Positions 5,161-14,694 of a DNA stretch of 22,568 nucleotides are shown in pieces (the stretch's first letter is position 1; each line of letters opens with the position of its first letter). The notes below the pieces were generated by a model, which saw nothing but the letters and a program-made list of their open reading frames with translations, searched no databases and had not been told where the DNA came from. Origin of the DNA: Gemmatimonadaceae bacterium (GTDB lineage: Bacteria; Gemmatimonadota; Gemmatimonadetes; Gemmatimonadales; Gemmatimonadaceae). The DNA lies in assembly GCA_025936015.1 (NCBI GenBank), contig JAICUE010000002.1, positions 1-22,568 of the forward strand, in the 5' to 3' direction. The position numbers and the translations under genes are program-made.

Positions 5161-7704
5161 ATGAACCACCGCCCAGCGGCAGTCGCCCTCGTTACGACCC
5201 TCGCTGCGGCGTGCAGCCGTCCCGCCACTCCGGCCCCGGCGCCGGTTCAGGCGCCGGCTGCCGTCACGCCGGCCGTGCCCGCCCCGCCCGATACGATGAT
5301 CTCGTACGCAGTGCCGGCATTTCGCACGGATACGATGATCACCTGGGGGCCGCTCCCCCCGGGGACACCGCACCCGGAGCGCGAGCGGATCTACGATCTG
5401 CAGCACCAGATCGTGCACGTGCGCTTCGACTGGCCGCGGCATGCGGTGGTCGGCAGCACCACGATCCGCCTCGCGGCGCTCGACAAGCCACTCACGGCGA
5501 TTCCCCTCGACGCGGTCGGGATGACCATCGCGAAGGTGAGCGCGCCTAACGGTACGCGGTTGAAGTACGACTACGACGGCCGGACGTTGACCGTCAGGCT
5601 CCCCGGGACCCTCCGCCCCCGGTCGAGCACGAGCTTCACCGTCGACTACGAATCGGTACACCCGAAGAAGGGCGCCTACTTCATCGACCGCCGCCACGTC
5701 GTCTGGACGCAGGGCGAGACCGAGGACAATCGCTACTGGGTGCCCACCTGGGATTTTCCCAACGACAAGGAGACGTGGGAGTTCTACATCCAGACTGACA
5801 CCAACGAGAAGGCGCTGTCGAACGGCGCGCTCCGTGGCGCACCACGCCGCGTCGGCAACCAGCTCGAGTGGCACTGGGTGCTCGACCAGCCCAACTCGAC
5901 GTACCTGATGACCGCTGCGACCGGCGACTACGTCGTGCTGCAGGACAAGTGGCGCACGGTCCCCGTCGGCTACTGGACGTACCCGGATTCGGTCGACGCC
6001 ACCTGGCGCGGGATGGGAAAGACCCCGCGCATGATCGAGCTCTTCTCGAACAAGACGGGCGTCGACTATCCGTTCGCCAAATACGACCAGATCAACGCAC
6101 CCGATTACATCTTCGGCGGCATGGAGAACGTCACCGCCACGACCCAGGCCGACGACGATATCCTCCACCCGGCGTGGGCCGAACCGCAGCGAAATGCCGA
6201 GGGCCTGGTCTCGCACGAGCTGGGTCACCAGTGGTTCGGCGACTATCTCACCACCCGCGACTGGTCGCACATCTGGCTGAACGAGGGCTTCGCGACGTTC
6301 ATGGAGCAGACGTGGACGGAGTTCGGCATGGGCGCCGACGAAGGCGCGATGGACCGGCTCGGCGCACACCAGCAGACGATCGCCGCGGATCGCCGCGCGC
6401 GCCGGCCTCTCGTCTACAATCGCTGGGTCACCGACCCGCTCGAGCTCTTCTTCAGTGGGCACATCTACCCGAAGGGCGCGACCGTGCTCCAGATGATCCG
6501 CCATCAACTGGGCGACTCGCTCTTCTGGCGCGGGATGAACCGCTACGCGACGCAGCATGCGAAAGGCAATGTCGTCAGCGACGACCTGCGGGCGGCGTTC
6601 GAGCAGGTCAGCGGCAGGGACTTCAAGCCATTCTTCGACAAGTGGGTCTACGGCGCGGGCTTCCCCGTCTTCCAGGTGAGCTACCGTTATGACTCGACCG
6701 CTCACGCGGTGACGCTCGACGCGCGCGAGATCCAGCAGCGCGATTCGCTCACCGGCTTCTTCGATCCCGACGTCGACATCGAGATCCTCACCGATGGCGC
6801 CCCGGTGCGCGGTGTCGTCCAGGTGCGGAATGGCGTCGGTCACGCATCGTTCCCGGTCCCGTCGGCGCCCCGCTCGATTCGCTGGGACAAGGGCAACTGG
6901 CTGCTCGACCTCACCGACTTCCCGCGCCCGACGGTGATGCTCGCCTGGCAGCTCGCCCACGACGACGACATTGTCGGACGCGTCGAGGCGATCGGTCTCC
7001 TCGCCCGGCGCACCGACGAGCTCCTCGCCCGCCGGGCACTCATCGCCGCGACGCACGACTCCGCGTACGCCGTGCGCGCGAGCGCGGTCGGTGCCCTCCG
7101 TACACAGGGGGATGCGCCGATCGTCGCCGACGCGATCATCGCCGCGACTCGCGATCCGGACGCGCGCGTCCGCGACGCGGCGCTGCGCGCGCTGGCCGCC
7201 GTCCACAGCTCGTCCGCTGCCGCTCGTGCACGTGAAGCCGCCGCCAGCGACCCATCGCTCATCAACCGCGGCACCGCGTTGCGAACTCTCGCCGCGCTCG
7301 ACGGGGCCGGCGCGCTGGATGCGATCAAGCAGCAGCTCGGGTCGGACAGCTGGCTCGACATGTCGCGCACGCAGGCGGTCACCGCGCTCGGCACGATCGA
7401 CTCGCCCGAGTCGATGCCGATCCTGATGCGGTATCTCGCCGCGGGCACGAGCCGCAACACGCGCGTCGCGGCAATCGACGCGCTGACCGCCCGGGCGGCG
7501 GGGCACGAAGCCGAGGTCGCAGCGGCAATCGCGCCGCTCCTCGACGTCGACGACGACCTTTTCGTCCGGACCGAAGCGGCCGCTGCACTCGGCGAGCTGA
7601 AGCAGCAGTCGAGCATCGCGCCGCTCGAGGCGCGCCGCCAGGTGGAGGCCGAGAGCCGCGTGGTCAACGTCATCGACGCCGCACTGGCCGCGATCCGGAA
7701 GTAG
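5161..7704 (+). CDS. M1 family metallopeptidase lipoprotein with HEAT-like repeats
   Basis: An 847-residue exported zinc aminopeptidase-like protein. The ATG at 5161 gives a lipoprotein signal (ALVTTLAAAC); an in-frame ATG at 5077 would bury it and is rejected. After a Pro/Ala-rich linker comes the M1 N-terminal beta domain, then the exopeptidase motif GGMEN at 319-323, the zinc site HELGH at 352-356 with the third ligand Glu375 in NEGF, and WLNEGFATFMEQ. Beyond about residue 590 the protein becomes a run of Ala/Asp/Arg-rich helical repeats (DAIIAATRDPDARVRDAAL and similar), typical of HEAT or PBS-lyase repeats in place of the ERAP1-like domain. It probably trims peptides in the periplasm or at the cell surface. 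All catalytic residues are present. Confidence 0.93.
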   Translation: MNHRPAAVALVTTLAAACSRPATPAPAPVQAPAAVTPAVPAPPDTMISYAVPAFRTDTMITWGPLPPGTPHPERERIYDLQHQIVHVRFDWPRHAVVGSTTIRLAALDKPLTAIPLDAVGMTIAKVSAPNGTRLKYDYDGRTLTVRLPGTLRPRSSTSFTVDYESVHPKKGAYFIDRRHVVWTQGETEDNRYWVPTWDFPNDKETWEFYIQTDTNEKALSNGALRGAPRRVGNQLEWHWVLDQPNSTYLMTAATGDYVVLQDKWRTVPVGYWTYPDSVDATWRGMGKTPRMIELFSNKTGVDYPFAKYDQINAPDYIFGGMENVTATTQADDDILHPAWAEPQRNAEGLVSHELGHQWFGDYLTTRDWSHIWLNEGFATFMEQTWTEFGMGADEGAMDRLGAHQQTIAADRRARRPLVYNRWVTDPLELFFSGHIYPKGATVLQMIRHQLGDSLFWRGMNRYATQHAKGNVVSDDLRAAFEQVSGRDFKPFFDKWVYGAGFPVFQVSYRYDSTAHAVTLDAREIQQRDSLTGFFDPDVDIEILTDGAPVRGVVQVRNGVGHASFPVPSAPRSIRWDKGNWLLDLTDFPRPTVMLAWQLAHDDDIVGRVEAIGLLARRTDELLARRALIAATHDSAYAVRASAVGALRTQGDAPIVADAIIAATRDPDARVRDAALRALAAVHSSSAAARAREAAASDPSLINRGTALRTLAALDGAGALDAIKQQLGSDSWLDMSRTQAVTALGTIDSPESMPILMRYLAAGTSRNTRVAAIDALTARAAGHEAEVAAAIAPLLDVDDDLFVRTEAAAALGELKQQSSIAPLEARRQVEAESRVVNVIDAALAAIRK

Positions 7705-7712
7705 CGAGGCGC

Positions 7713-7736
7713 CGCGTTCCCTGTCGCGGGGACGCG
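7713..7736 (+). terminator. Hairpin after the aminopeptidase gene
   Basis: CGCGTTCCC (7713-7721) and GGGGACGCG (7728-7736) form a 9-base stem with one G-T pair around TGTCGC, 9 bases after the stop. There is no T-run, so it may act as a terminator or a 3' stabiliser. Confidence 0.4.
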
Positions 7737-7770
7737 GTGATAGATTCAAACAGTCACCCGCTCAACACGC

Positions 7771-7998
7771 ATGAAGATCTCGATCGAATACTGCACCTTC
7801 TGAAACTACGAACCACGGGCGACCAGTCTGGCCGCCGAGATCCGCCGGGAGCTTCCTGGCGCCGAGGTGACGATGATTCCATCGTCGAAGGGACGGTTCG
7901 AGGTGCTGCGCGACGGCGTCCCGGTGTTCGAGAAGTCCCGGCTCGATCGCCACGCGAAGCCCGGCGAAGTTCTCGCACTTCTCAAGCGTCAGGCCTGA
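7771..7998 (+). CDS. SelW/Rdx family selenoprotein, in-frame TGA read as Sec
   Basis: A 75-residue protein if TGA at 7801-7803 is read as selenocysteine. The N-terminus reads MKISIEYCTF-U-NYEPRA, giving the CxxU redox motif at Cys8-Sec11 directly after a beta strand, as in the SelW/SelT/SelH (Rdx) thioredoxin-like family. The frame stays open after the TGA through LAAEIRREL, a GRFEVLRDG hairpin and a C-terminal helix EVLALLKRQA, all matching the family, and stops with TGA at 7996. A hairpin of bacterial SECIS type follows the TGA. Without recoding only 10 codons would be translated and 64 conserved codons would be unexplained. Such proteins are thought to act in thiol redox reactions. SelA, SelB and tRNA-Sec cannot be seen here. 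Confidence 0.85.
7818..7836 (+). other. Candidate bacterial SECIS hairpin
   Basis: GGCG-A-CCA, loop GTC, TGG-C-CGCC: a 4+3 base-pair stem with one A-C mismatch. The loop starts with G and lies 22 bases after the TGA codon. The described bacterial SECIS rule wants a small loop with G in the first two positions, 16-37 bases from UGA; this fits. Its pairing was traced by eye. Confidence 0.65.
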
Positions 7999-8059
7999 CG
8001 CCGTTAGGCAGGACCGCCGCTTTTCCGCTTTCCCCATTTCTTCACTCACGCACTATCGC

Positions 8060-9166
<1,107 letters not shown>

Positions 9167-9233
9167 GCCCTCCGTCGCCCGCCGCAAGACGCCAGCAGCC
9201 CGCCCCCGTTGACACCAGTCCCGGCGCGAAGAT

Positions 9234-11117
9234 CTATCGGTAGCCCGCAGCCTGCATCGCGAACAGCTCGGCGTACAACCCGTCGCGCGCGACCAGCTCG
9301 TCGTGCGTGCCCTGCTCCTCGATCGCGCCGCCGCGCAGCACGAGGATCCGGTCGGCCATGCGGACCGTCGAGAAGCGGTGCGAGATCAGGATCGCCATTC
9401 GGCCGGCAATGAGCTCGGAGAAGCGCATGAACACCTCGTACTCGGCGCGCGCGTCGAGGGCGGAGGTCGGCTCGTCGAGCACGAGGAGCTGCGCGTCGCG
9501 CATGTAGGCGCGAGCGAGGGCGATCTTCTGCCACTCGCCCCCCGACAGCTCGACGCCGTTCTGGAAGCGACGGCCGAGCATCTGCGAGAATCCGTCCTGC
9601 ATTCGTGGCAGCAGCGACGCCGCCAGCGACTTGTCCGCTGCATCGACGATCGACGTCGGTGTCGGCTTCCCGTTTCGCGGCGCATCGATGTACTCGCGCT
9701 CACGCTCGATCTCGCCGATCGCGATGTTCTCGTCGAGCCGCATGTCGAAGCGGACGAAGTCCTGGAAGATCACCCCGATCGATGCCCGGAGCGAGGCGAG
9801 GTCATACTCGCGGAGATCGCGGCCGTCGAGCAGGATGCGTCCCTCGCTCGGGTCGTACAATCGCCCGACCAGCTTCGTCAGCGTCGTCTTGCCAGCGCCG
9901 TTCTCGCCGACCAGCGCGACGCGCTCGCCCTGTCGCAGCGCGAACGAGATATGGCGCACCGCCCAGCGGTCGCTCCCCGGATAGCGGAACCCGACGTCCT
10001 CGAAGACGAAGCCATCGCGTACCGGGCGCGGCACCTTCGGTGCGCCGGGCAGCGATCGCGTCTTCGGGACCGTCGCGAAGAAGTCGGCGAAGTCCTTCAG
10101 GTAGAACGTCTGGGTGTAGATCCCGCTCGCCGACAGCAGCAGACGCTCGATGACGTCGCGGCTCCGGGCGAACGAGCCGGCGAGCAGCGTCAGCGTGCCT
10201 AACGTCAACACCCCGCTGACCGTCCGCTCGAGGATCACCACATAGGCGACGTAGTAGCCTAACGTTCCGAGGATCGAGAGCGCGCTGCCGACGACGGTTC
10301 GCCGGATCGCCAGCCGCTTGTTGTCGGCGTAGAAGCTGTCGGCGAGCGCCTTGAACCGGGCGATGATCCACGGCGCGAGCCCGAGGCTCTGCACCTCCTT
10401 CGCCGTCCGCTCGCTCGCGCCGAGCAGCCGGAGGTAGTCGAGCTGCCGCCTCTCCGGCGTCCGGGCGACGAACAGCGCCCGCTCGACCGCTCCGAAGTGC
10501 GCCTCGCCGGCGAATGCCGGCAGCACCGCGACGACGAGCAGGAGCACGAGCAGCGGGCTGTAAACGAGCAGCGCTGCCGCGAGCGACACGAGCGTTATGA
10601 AATCCTGGCCGATGCCGAGCAGCTGCTTGATCAGCCCGAGCCGGCCGGTCGTCTGCTGGCGAGCGCGCTCGAGCTCGTCGTACAGCTCGGGATTCTCCAG
10701 CTGTTCCAGGTCGAGCGACGAGGCGTGCTGCATCAGCTGCACGCTCGTGTGATTCGAGAACAGGTCGCCCAGCAGCCCTTCGACGAGCGACGATGCTCGC
10801 GAGAGCAGCTCGCCGGCGATCGCCAACCCGATCTCGATCGCGACGAGGCTCCAGAGCGGCGCGAAGTCGCGCGGGCCGCTCCTCAGCGCGATCACCATGT
10901 CGATGATCAGCTTCCCGATCCACAACATCGACACCGGGATCACCGACTGCACCAGCCGCAGCACGAGCATGAGTGCCGCTAGCCGGCGATCGGTTTGCCA
11001 GACGAGCCGCAGCAGCAGCGGTACGTACCGCAAAGCTTCTACGCGCTGCCGCCACGTCGGCGAACCCGCGGTCGCGAGCTTCGCGTCGCGTGTCCGTCCC
11101 CATTCGCCTGCTGCCAT
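9234..11117 (-). CDS. ABC transporter, fused permease and ATPase (exporter type)
   Basis: A 627-residue half-transporter with an N-terminal membrane domain of about five to six helices (up to roughly residue 330) and a C-terminal ATPase. Numbered from an ATG three bases further upstream (11120), Walker A GENGAGKTT is at 405-413, the signature LSGGE at 525-529, followed by VLDEPTSALD and the switch His in ISHRFSTV. It would work as a homodimer moving a substrate out of the cytoplasm. The start is ATGATG; AAGGAG precedes it, and the second ATG (11117) has the better spacing. The substrate is unknown. Export of the RiPP made at 1-3920 is possible, but the gene is 5 kb away in its own unit and lacks a C39 peptidase domain. 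Confidence 0.92.
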   Translation of the reverse strand: MAAGEWGRTRDAKLATAGSPTWRQRVEALRYVPLLLRLVWQTDRRLAALMLVLRLVQSVIPVSMLWIGKLIIDMVIALRSGPRDFAPLWSLVAIEIGLAIAGELLSRASSLVEGLLGDLFSNHTSVQLMQHASSLDLEQLENPELYDELERARQQTTGRLGLIKQLLGIGQDFITLVSLAAALLVYSPLLVLLLVVAVLPAFAGEAHFGAVERALFVARTPERRQLDYLRLLGASERTAKEVQSLGLAPWIIARFKALADSFYADNKRLAIRRTVVGSALSILGTLGYYVAYVVILERTVSGVLTLGTLTLLAGSFARSRDVIERLLLSASGIYTQTFYLKDFADFFATVPKTRSLPGAPKVPRPVRDGFVFEDVGFRYPGSDRWAVRHISFALRQGERVALVGENGAGKTTLTKLVGRLYDPSEGRILLDGRDLREYDLASLRASIGVIFQDFVRFDMRLDENIAIGEIEREREYIDAPRNGKPTPTSIVDAADKSLAASLLPRMQDGFSQMLGRRFQNGVELSGGEWQKIALARAYMRDAQLLVLDEPTSALDARAEYEVFMRFSELIAGRMAILISHRFSTVRMADRILVLRGGAIEEQGTHDELVARDGLYAELFAMQAAGYR

Positions 11118-11369
11118 CATGCTCCTTCGTACCGGGTCGTCATTGCGGGCGGTCCATCCCGTTCATACCGCGGAGGACGCTTTCTCGCCTTTGGTGTACG
11201 GCGCGCTGGACAGGCCGTCGCCGCACGCGTGGCGGCCAAATCGTAAGTCGGTGCCAACGTTGATGTTGCCAATTGCGTTCGCCGCTCGTTCTCTGGCATT
11301 GCTCGTGCCCTTTACGCGTCCGTGCGCCACCATCGGCGCCCGCCCTTGCGGCGGCTCACTGGAGGAATG

Positions 11370-11864
11370 ATGCTCAAGTCCATTGCCATCTCGCTCGCGC
11401 TCACCGTCGCCGTCGCGGCGCCGCTCAGCGCACAGGGAAAAGGAACGAAGGCCGGCAAGATTCCACCCGGGCAGCGGCCACCCGCGGGGATGTGCCGCAT
11501 CTGGCTCGACGGAGTTGCACCGGGACAACAGCCGGCACCCACTGATTGTGCCACCGCGGTCCGCAACCGTCCGGCGAATGGCCGCGTGATTTTCGGCGAC
11601 GACTACGTCGACGCGAAGGGGAACAAGGTGAAGGGAAATGACGACGAGCGGCGGACCGCGCCGCGCGAAGCGCGCGCCGACGAGAACGTCGTCCGCGATG
11701 CGCGCACCAGGCGGCAGCGCCAGGACGCGCGCAGCGACACGCCCCAGCATCGCGCCGACAGTACCGCGCGCGTCGAACGCAGGACACAGCCGCGTACCGA
11801 TAGCGCCGTGATTCGCGATGGTCGCCGCGCCCGCGACACGGCGCAGGCAGCAAGGAAGCCGTAG
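11370..11864 (+). CDS. Small secreted protein with PPG..PPAGMCRIW motif
   Basis: A 164-residue exported protein of unknown function. GGAGG at 11361-11365 precedes a double ATG; the second (11370) is better spaced. The signal peptide MLKSIAISLALTVAVAAPLSA probably ends near residue 21. The mature part begins with a Gly/Lys-rich stretch and KIPPGQRPPAGMCRIWLDG at 30-48, with a second Pro-rich turn and Cys60, so Cys42 and Cys60 may pair. I associate this motif with secreted hypothetical proteins of soil bacteria, without a known function. Residues after about 85 are rich in Arg, Asp and Ala and are probably disordered. A strong terminator follows the stop codon by 26 bases. Confidence 0.8.
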   Translation: MLKSIAISLALTVAVAAPLSAQGKGTKAGKIPPGQRPPAGMCRIWLDGVAPGQQPAPTDCATAVRNRPANGRVIFGDDYVDAKGNKVKGNDDERRTAPREARADENVVRDARTRRQRQDARSDTPQHRADSTARVERRTQPRTDSAVIRDGRRARDTAQAARKP

Positions 11865-11890
11865 CAGCTTTCGAGGGACAGAGACGCGTG

Positions 11891-11921
11891 AAGCCGGTCG
11901 GGCACAGTGCCTGACCGGCTT
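11891..11921 (+). terminator. Strong intrinsic terminator after the secreted-protein gene
   Basis: A 14-base stem (11891-11904 with 11908-11921, one G-T pair) closed by the loop CAG and followed by TACTCTT. It sits only 22 bases before the GTG of the helicase gene, leaving no room for a separate promoter after it. Confidence 0.75.
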
Positions 11922-11943
11922 TACTCTTGCACACCGGCCGCTC

Positions 11944-14694
11944 GTGACCCGACAAGTTCGCGACAACTATCTCCCGCCCGACCGTGAGGCATTCGCCGCG
12001 GCCGAGCCGACCACCGGCCGCGTCATCGTCATCGCCCCGACACGCGCCGCCTGCGAGACGATCGAGATCGGCGTCGGCCTGACGCTCGACACATATCTCC
12101 AACGCCAGCACGGGCCTCGCATCCGCGAGCTCGCGCGCGCGGGCAAGGGATTCGGCATCGTCGCCGGCACCGGCACGGGGAAGACGCTGGCAATCCGCCC
12201 GATCGCCGAGGAGATCGTCGGTACTCCGCTTCGCGTCGGCGTCGTCAACCGCGAGCGTGAGGCGACCCCGGAGACGCCGAGCTGGAACGTCGTCATCGTC
12301 ACCACCGGCATCGCTCGCCGCTGGTTCCAGGACGGTGACATCACGCCCCGCGATACGCTCATCGTCGACGAGATTCACCAGACCTCGGCGGAGCTCGAGC
12401 TCTGCCTCGCGTTAGGCAAGAAGGTCGGCTGCCGGTTCATCTGGCTCTCGGCGACCGTCGATCCGACCTTCTACGCCAACTACCTCGGCTCCGACGAAGT
12501 CATCGAGAGCTACTCGTTCGATCCGAAGCGCGCGGCGCGCGTCGAGGTGCTGTCGAAGGAGCCGCTCGAGTTTCTCGACGAGAAATTCCTCAAGCACGTG
12601 ATGAAGGGGAAGCGTGGCGTCGGCGTGTTTCTCCCGACGCGCGCCGGCGTGCAGAGCGTGGCCGAGCACATCCAGCACGTCTTCCCGCGGATCAACGCGG
12701 CGTACTATCACGGCGGTGAACCGATCCGGATCATTCGCCCCTTTCTCGAGGGCGAAGGTGAGACGCGGCCGTACGTGCTGGCGATGACCGCGGCGGGGCA
12801 GAGCGCTCTGAATGTCCGCGGACTCGACACGGTCGTCATCGACGACGTGCGCTTCACCAACGTGATCGACAAGGGGCGCAACGTTCTCACCAAGGTCCAC
12901 CTCGGCGCGAACGAGATCCTGCAGATGGGCGGCCGCGTCCACGGCCGCGTCGAGGGCGGGCGCGTCTTCATCCTCAGCGACCGCGAGATCGATTTCTTCT
13001 CGCTGCGTCCGACCGCCCCCGAGTTCCAGCTCGCCGGCGACAGCGAGCGCGTCGCGATCACCTGCGCCGACCTCGGCGTCCGCGCCGACGAGCTGGACCT
13101 GCCGGTGCCGCTCGACCGCCTCGCTTACCGCAAGGCGGTCGGCCTGCTCGAGACGCGTGGCATCATCGAGAACGGGCGTCTCTCGCGCTACGGGAAGCTC
13201 GTCGAAGCGATGCCGGTCGATCGCCCGTGGGCCGAGCTGCTGGTCAACGCCGACGACGACCTCGTGCCCTACGTGGCCGTGATGGCCGGGATCGAATCGC
13301 TCCACCGGATGACGAAGGAGGAGCGCGACCTGCGCGGGCTCATCGTCGAGGGAAGCGACAACCTCACCGCGTACAACGTGTACGCTGAAGCGTACACGTT
13401 GCACGGTTCCATGGGAGAGGTGTACGGGCTGCCGCGCCACCTCTTCGACGAAGAGCTGATCACCGAGTGGTCGGAGCGGCGCGGCGTGTTGATCAAGTCG
13501 GTGGAGGACGCCGCGCTCTCGATGGCCAGCATCTACCGGTCGTTAGGCATGCAGCTTCCCGCGCAGATGCCGCTGGCCGGCGATCGTGTCCACCGCGCCT
13601 TTGCCGAGCTGCTCGCGCGCTTCATGCCCTTCGACCTGGTGATCGACGAGGAGACCGCCGACGGCCAGGAGGCGCGCGTCTCGAAGACGAGCGTCGCCGG
13701 CAGCTGGGGGGCGGTGGCCGGCACGCTGCGTTACTTCGCCGACCGCTTCGGCAATCCGCGAGCGTCGATCGAGGGGACGTCGATCCCGATGGCCCTCGTT
13801 CGCAAGTACGCGACGAGCGGCGAGGCCGAGATGCGCTACGATGCCGATCGCCGCAAGGCGGCGCTCACGCTGCGACGGCGCACCGAGTACTTCGGCTTCG
13901 AGCTCGAGCGCGAGATCGAAGTCGTCGAGGAGCCCTTCACGCCGGAGCTGGCGCCGATTGCGCGGCGCACTCTCGCCGAAGCAGCCGCACGCTTCGAGGC
14001 TCGGCACACCGCGGTGCGGAAGAACCGCGAACCGATCGAGCGCATTCGCGAAATCCATCGGCGCTCGGGCGGAGCCACGCCGAGGCTTGGCTTCCCCGAG
14101 TTGACCGCGCTGTACGAGTCGAAGCTCGGCGAGGTGAACTCCGTCGAAGAGTTCATGCGGACCCCGCTCCGCATCGACGCCGATGCGCTCGTCGCCCGGG
14201 AAGAACAGGAACGGTGGCTTGCCCTGCCCGACGCGGTGATGATTCGCGACCGGGAAGTTCCGATCGAGTACGATATCGAAGACGGCGACGGGCAGAAGAC
14301 CGGCGTCGCCCGACTCGTGCTCAGTGAGAAGATGGCCCGCACCCTGACCGAGGCGGAGCTCCCCGCGCTCGACCGCCCGCTGCGCTTCGTCGTCCCGCGC
14401 GGACAGCGCGGAGCCGCGCGCGCCAGCACGCTCGACGAGCTGCAGGAGCTTCTCGATCAGCCATGGACCTCGGACGAGATCGCCCGGCTCGAACGCGAAC
14501 GTACGCGCGAACGCGAGGAGCGGAAGCGTGATTTCGGAGCGCGGAAAGCGAAGGGCGACCTTCGCCGGGGCAGGGCTGGAAACGACAGCGGCCGCGGCGG
14601 AGGACGCAGCGGCCGGGCTGACGAGAGCGGCAAAGGGAAGCGGGGCGGCCGCGGCCGCGCCGAGGTCAATCCTCGCCGTCGAGGAGGGCGGTGA
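11944..14694 (+). CDS. DEAH-box RNA helicase, HrpA/HrpB-like, with RGG-rich tail
   Basis: A 916-residue superfamily 2 helicase. Motifs in order: Walker A GTGTGKT at 75-81, DEIH at 142-145, SAT at 169-171 and a motif VI-like QMGGRVHGR at 327-335. This differs from the usual QRxGRxGR of DEAH proteins, so the call to HrpA/HrpB is by layout rather than strict match. A winged-helix and ratchet-like region follows. The last ~60 residues are Arg/Gly-rich (DSGRGGGRSGRADESG), a typical RNA-binding tail. The GTG at 11944 is chosen because further upstream the frame crosses the terminator and the previous gene. No Shine-Dalgarno is seen. The role is probably RNA or RNP remodelling. The 3' end overlaps the convergent transglycosylase gene by 29 bases. 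Confidence 0.88.
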   Translation: MTRQVRDNYLPPDREAFAAAEPTTGRVIVIAPTRAACETIEIGVGLTLDTYLQRQHGPRIRELARAGKGFGIVAGTGTGKTLAIRPIAEEIVGTPLRVGVVNREREATPETPSWNVVIVTTGIARRWFQDGDITPRDTLIVDEIHQTSAELELCLALGKKVGCRFIWLSATVDPTFYANYLGSDEVIESYSFDPKRAARVEVLSKEPLEFLDEKFLKHVMKGKRGVGVFLPTRAGVQSVAEHIQHVFPRINAAYYHGGEPIRIIRPFLEGEGETRPYVLAMTAAGQSALNVRGLDTVVIDDVRFTNVIDKGRNVLTKVHLGANEILQMGGRVHGRVEGGRVFILSDREIDFFSLRPTAPEFQLAGDSERVAITCADLGVRADELDLPVPLDRLAYRKAVGLLETRGIIENGRLSRYGKLVEAMPVDRPWAELLVNADDDLVPYVAVMAGIESLHRMTKEERDLRGLIVEGSDNLTAYNVYAEAYTLHGSMGEVYGLPRHLFDEELITEWSERRGVLIKSVEDAALSMASIYRSLGMQLPAQMPLAGDRVHRAFAELLARFMPFDLVIDEETADGQEARVSKTSVAGSWGAVAGTLRYFADRFGNPRASIEGTSIPMALVRKYATSGEAEMRYDADRRKAALTLRRRTEYFGFELEREIEVVEEPFTPELAPIARRTLAEAAARFEARHTAVRKNREPIERIREIHRRSGGATPRLGFPELTALYESKLGEVNSVEEFMRTPLRIDADALVAREEQERWLALPDAVMIRDREVPIEYDIEDGDGQKTGVARLVLSEKMARTLTEAELPALDRPLRFVVPRGQRGAARASTLDELQELLDQPWTSDEIARLERERTREREERKRDFGARKAKGDLRRGRAGNDSGRGGGRSGRADESGKGKRGGRGRAEVNPRRRGGR

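Noticed and set aside
5290..5340. Direct repeat GATACGATGATC in the M1 peptidase gene
   Set aside because: Two copies encode Asp-Thr-Met-Ile in a linker region; too short and isolated to be more than local sequence drift.
5146..7749. An 867-codon open frame on the minus strand
   Set aside because: It is the antisense shadow of the M1 peptidase gene; high GC keeps it open. Its product is Arg/Val/Asp-rich with no motifs, whereas the plus strand has a complete catalytic set.
7771..7803. A ten-codon ORF ending at the TGA 7801
   Set aside because: The frame after the TGA continues with family-matching sequence and a SECIS-like hairpin, so recoding explains it better.
9234..11117. Assigning the ABC transporter as the RiPP exporter
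   Set aside because: It is 5 kb away, on its own promoter side, with unrelated genes between, and has no peptidase domain.
12412..13440. A 342-codon minus-strand frame
   Set aside because: Antisense to the helicase core; composition is typical of shadow frames.
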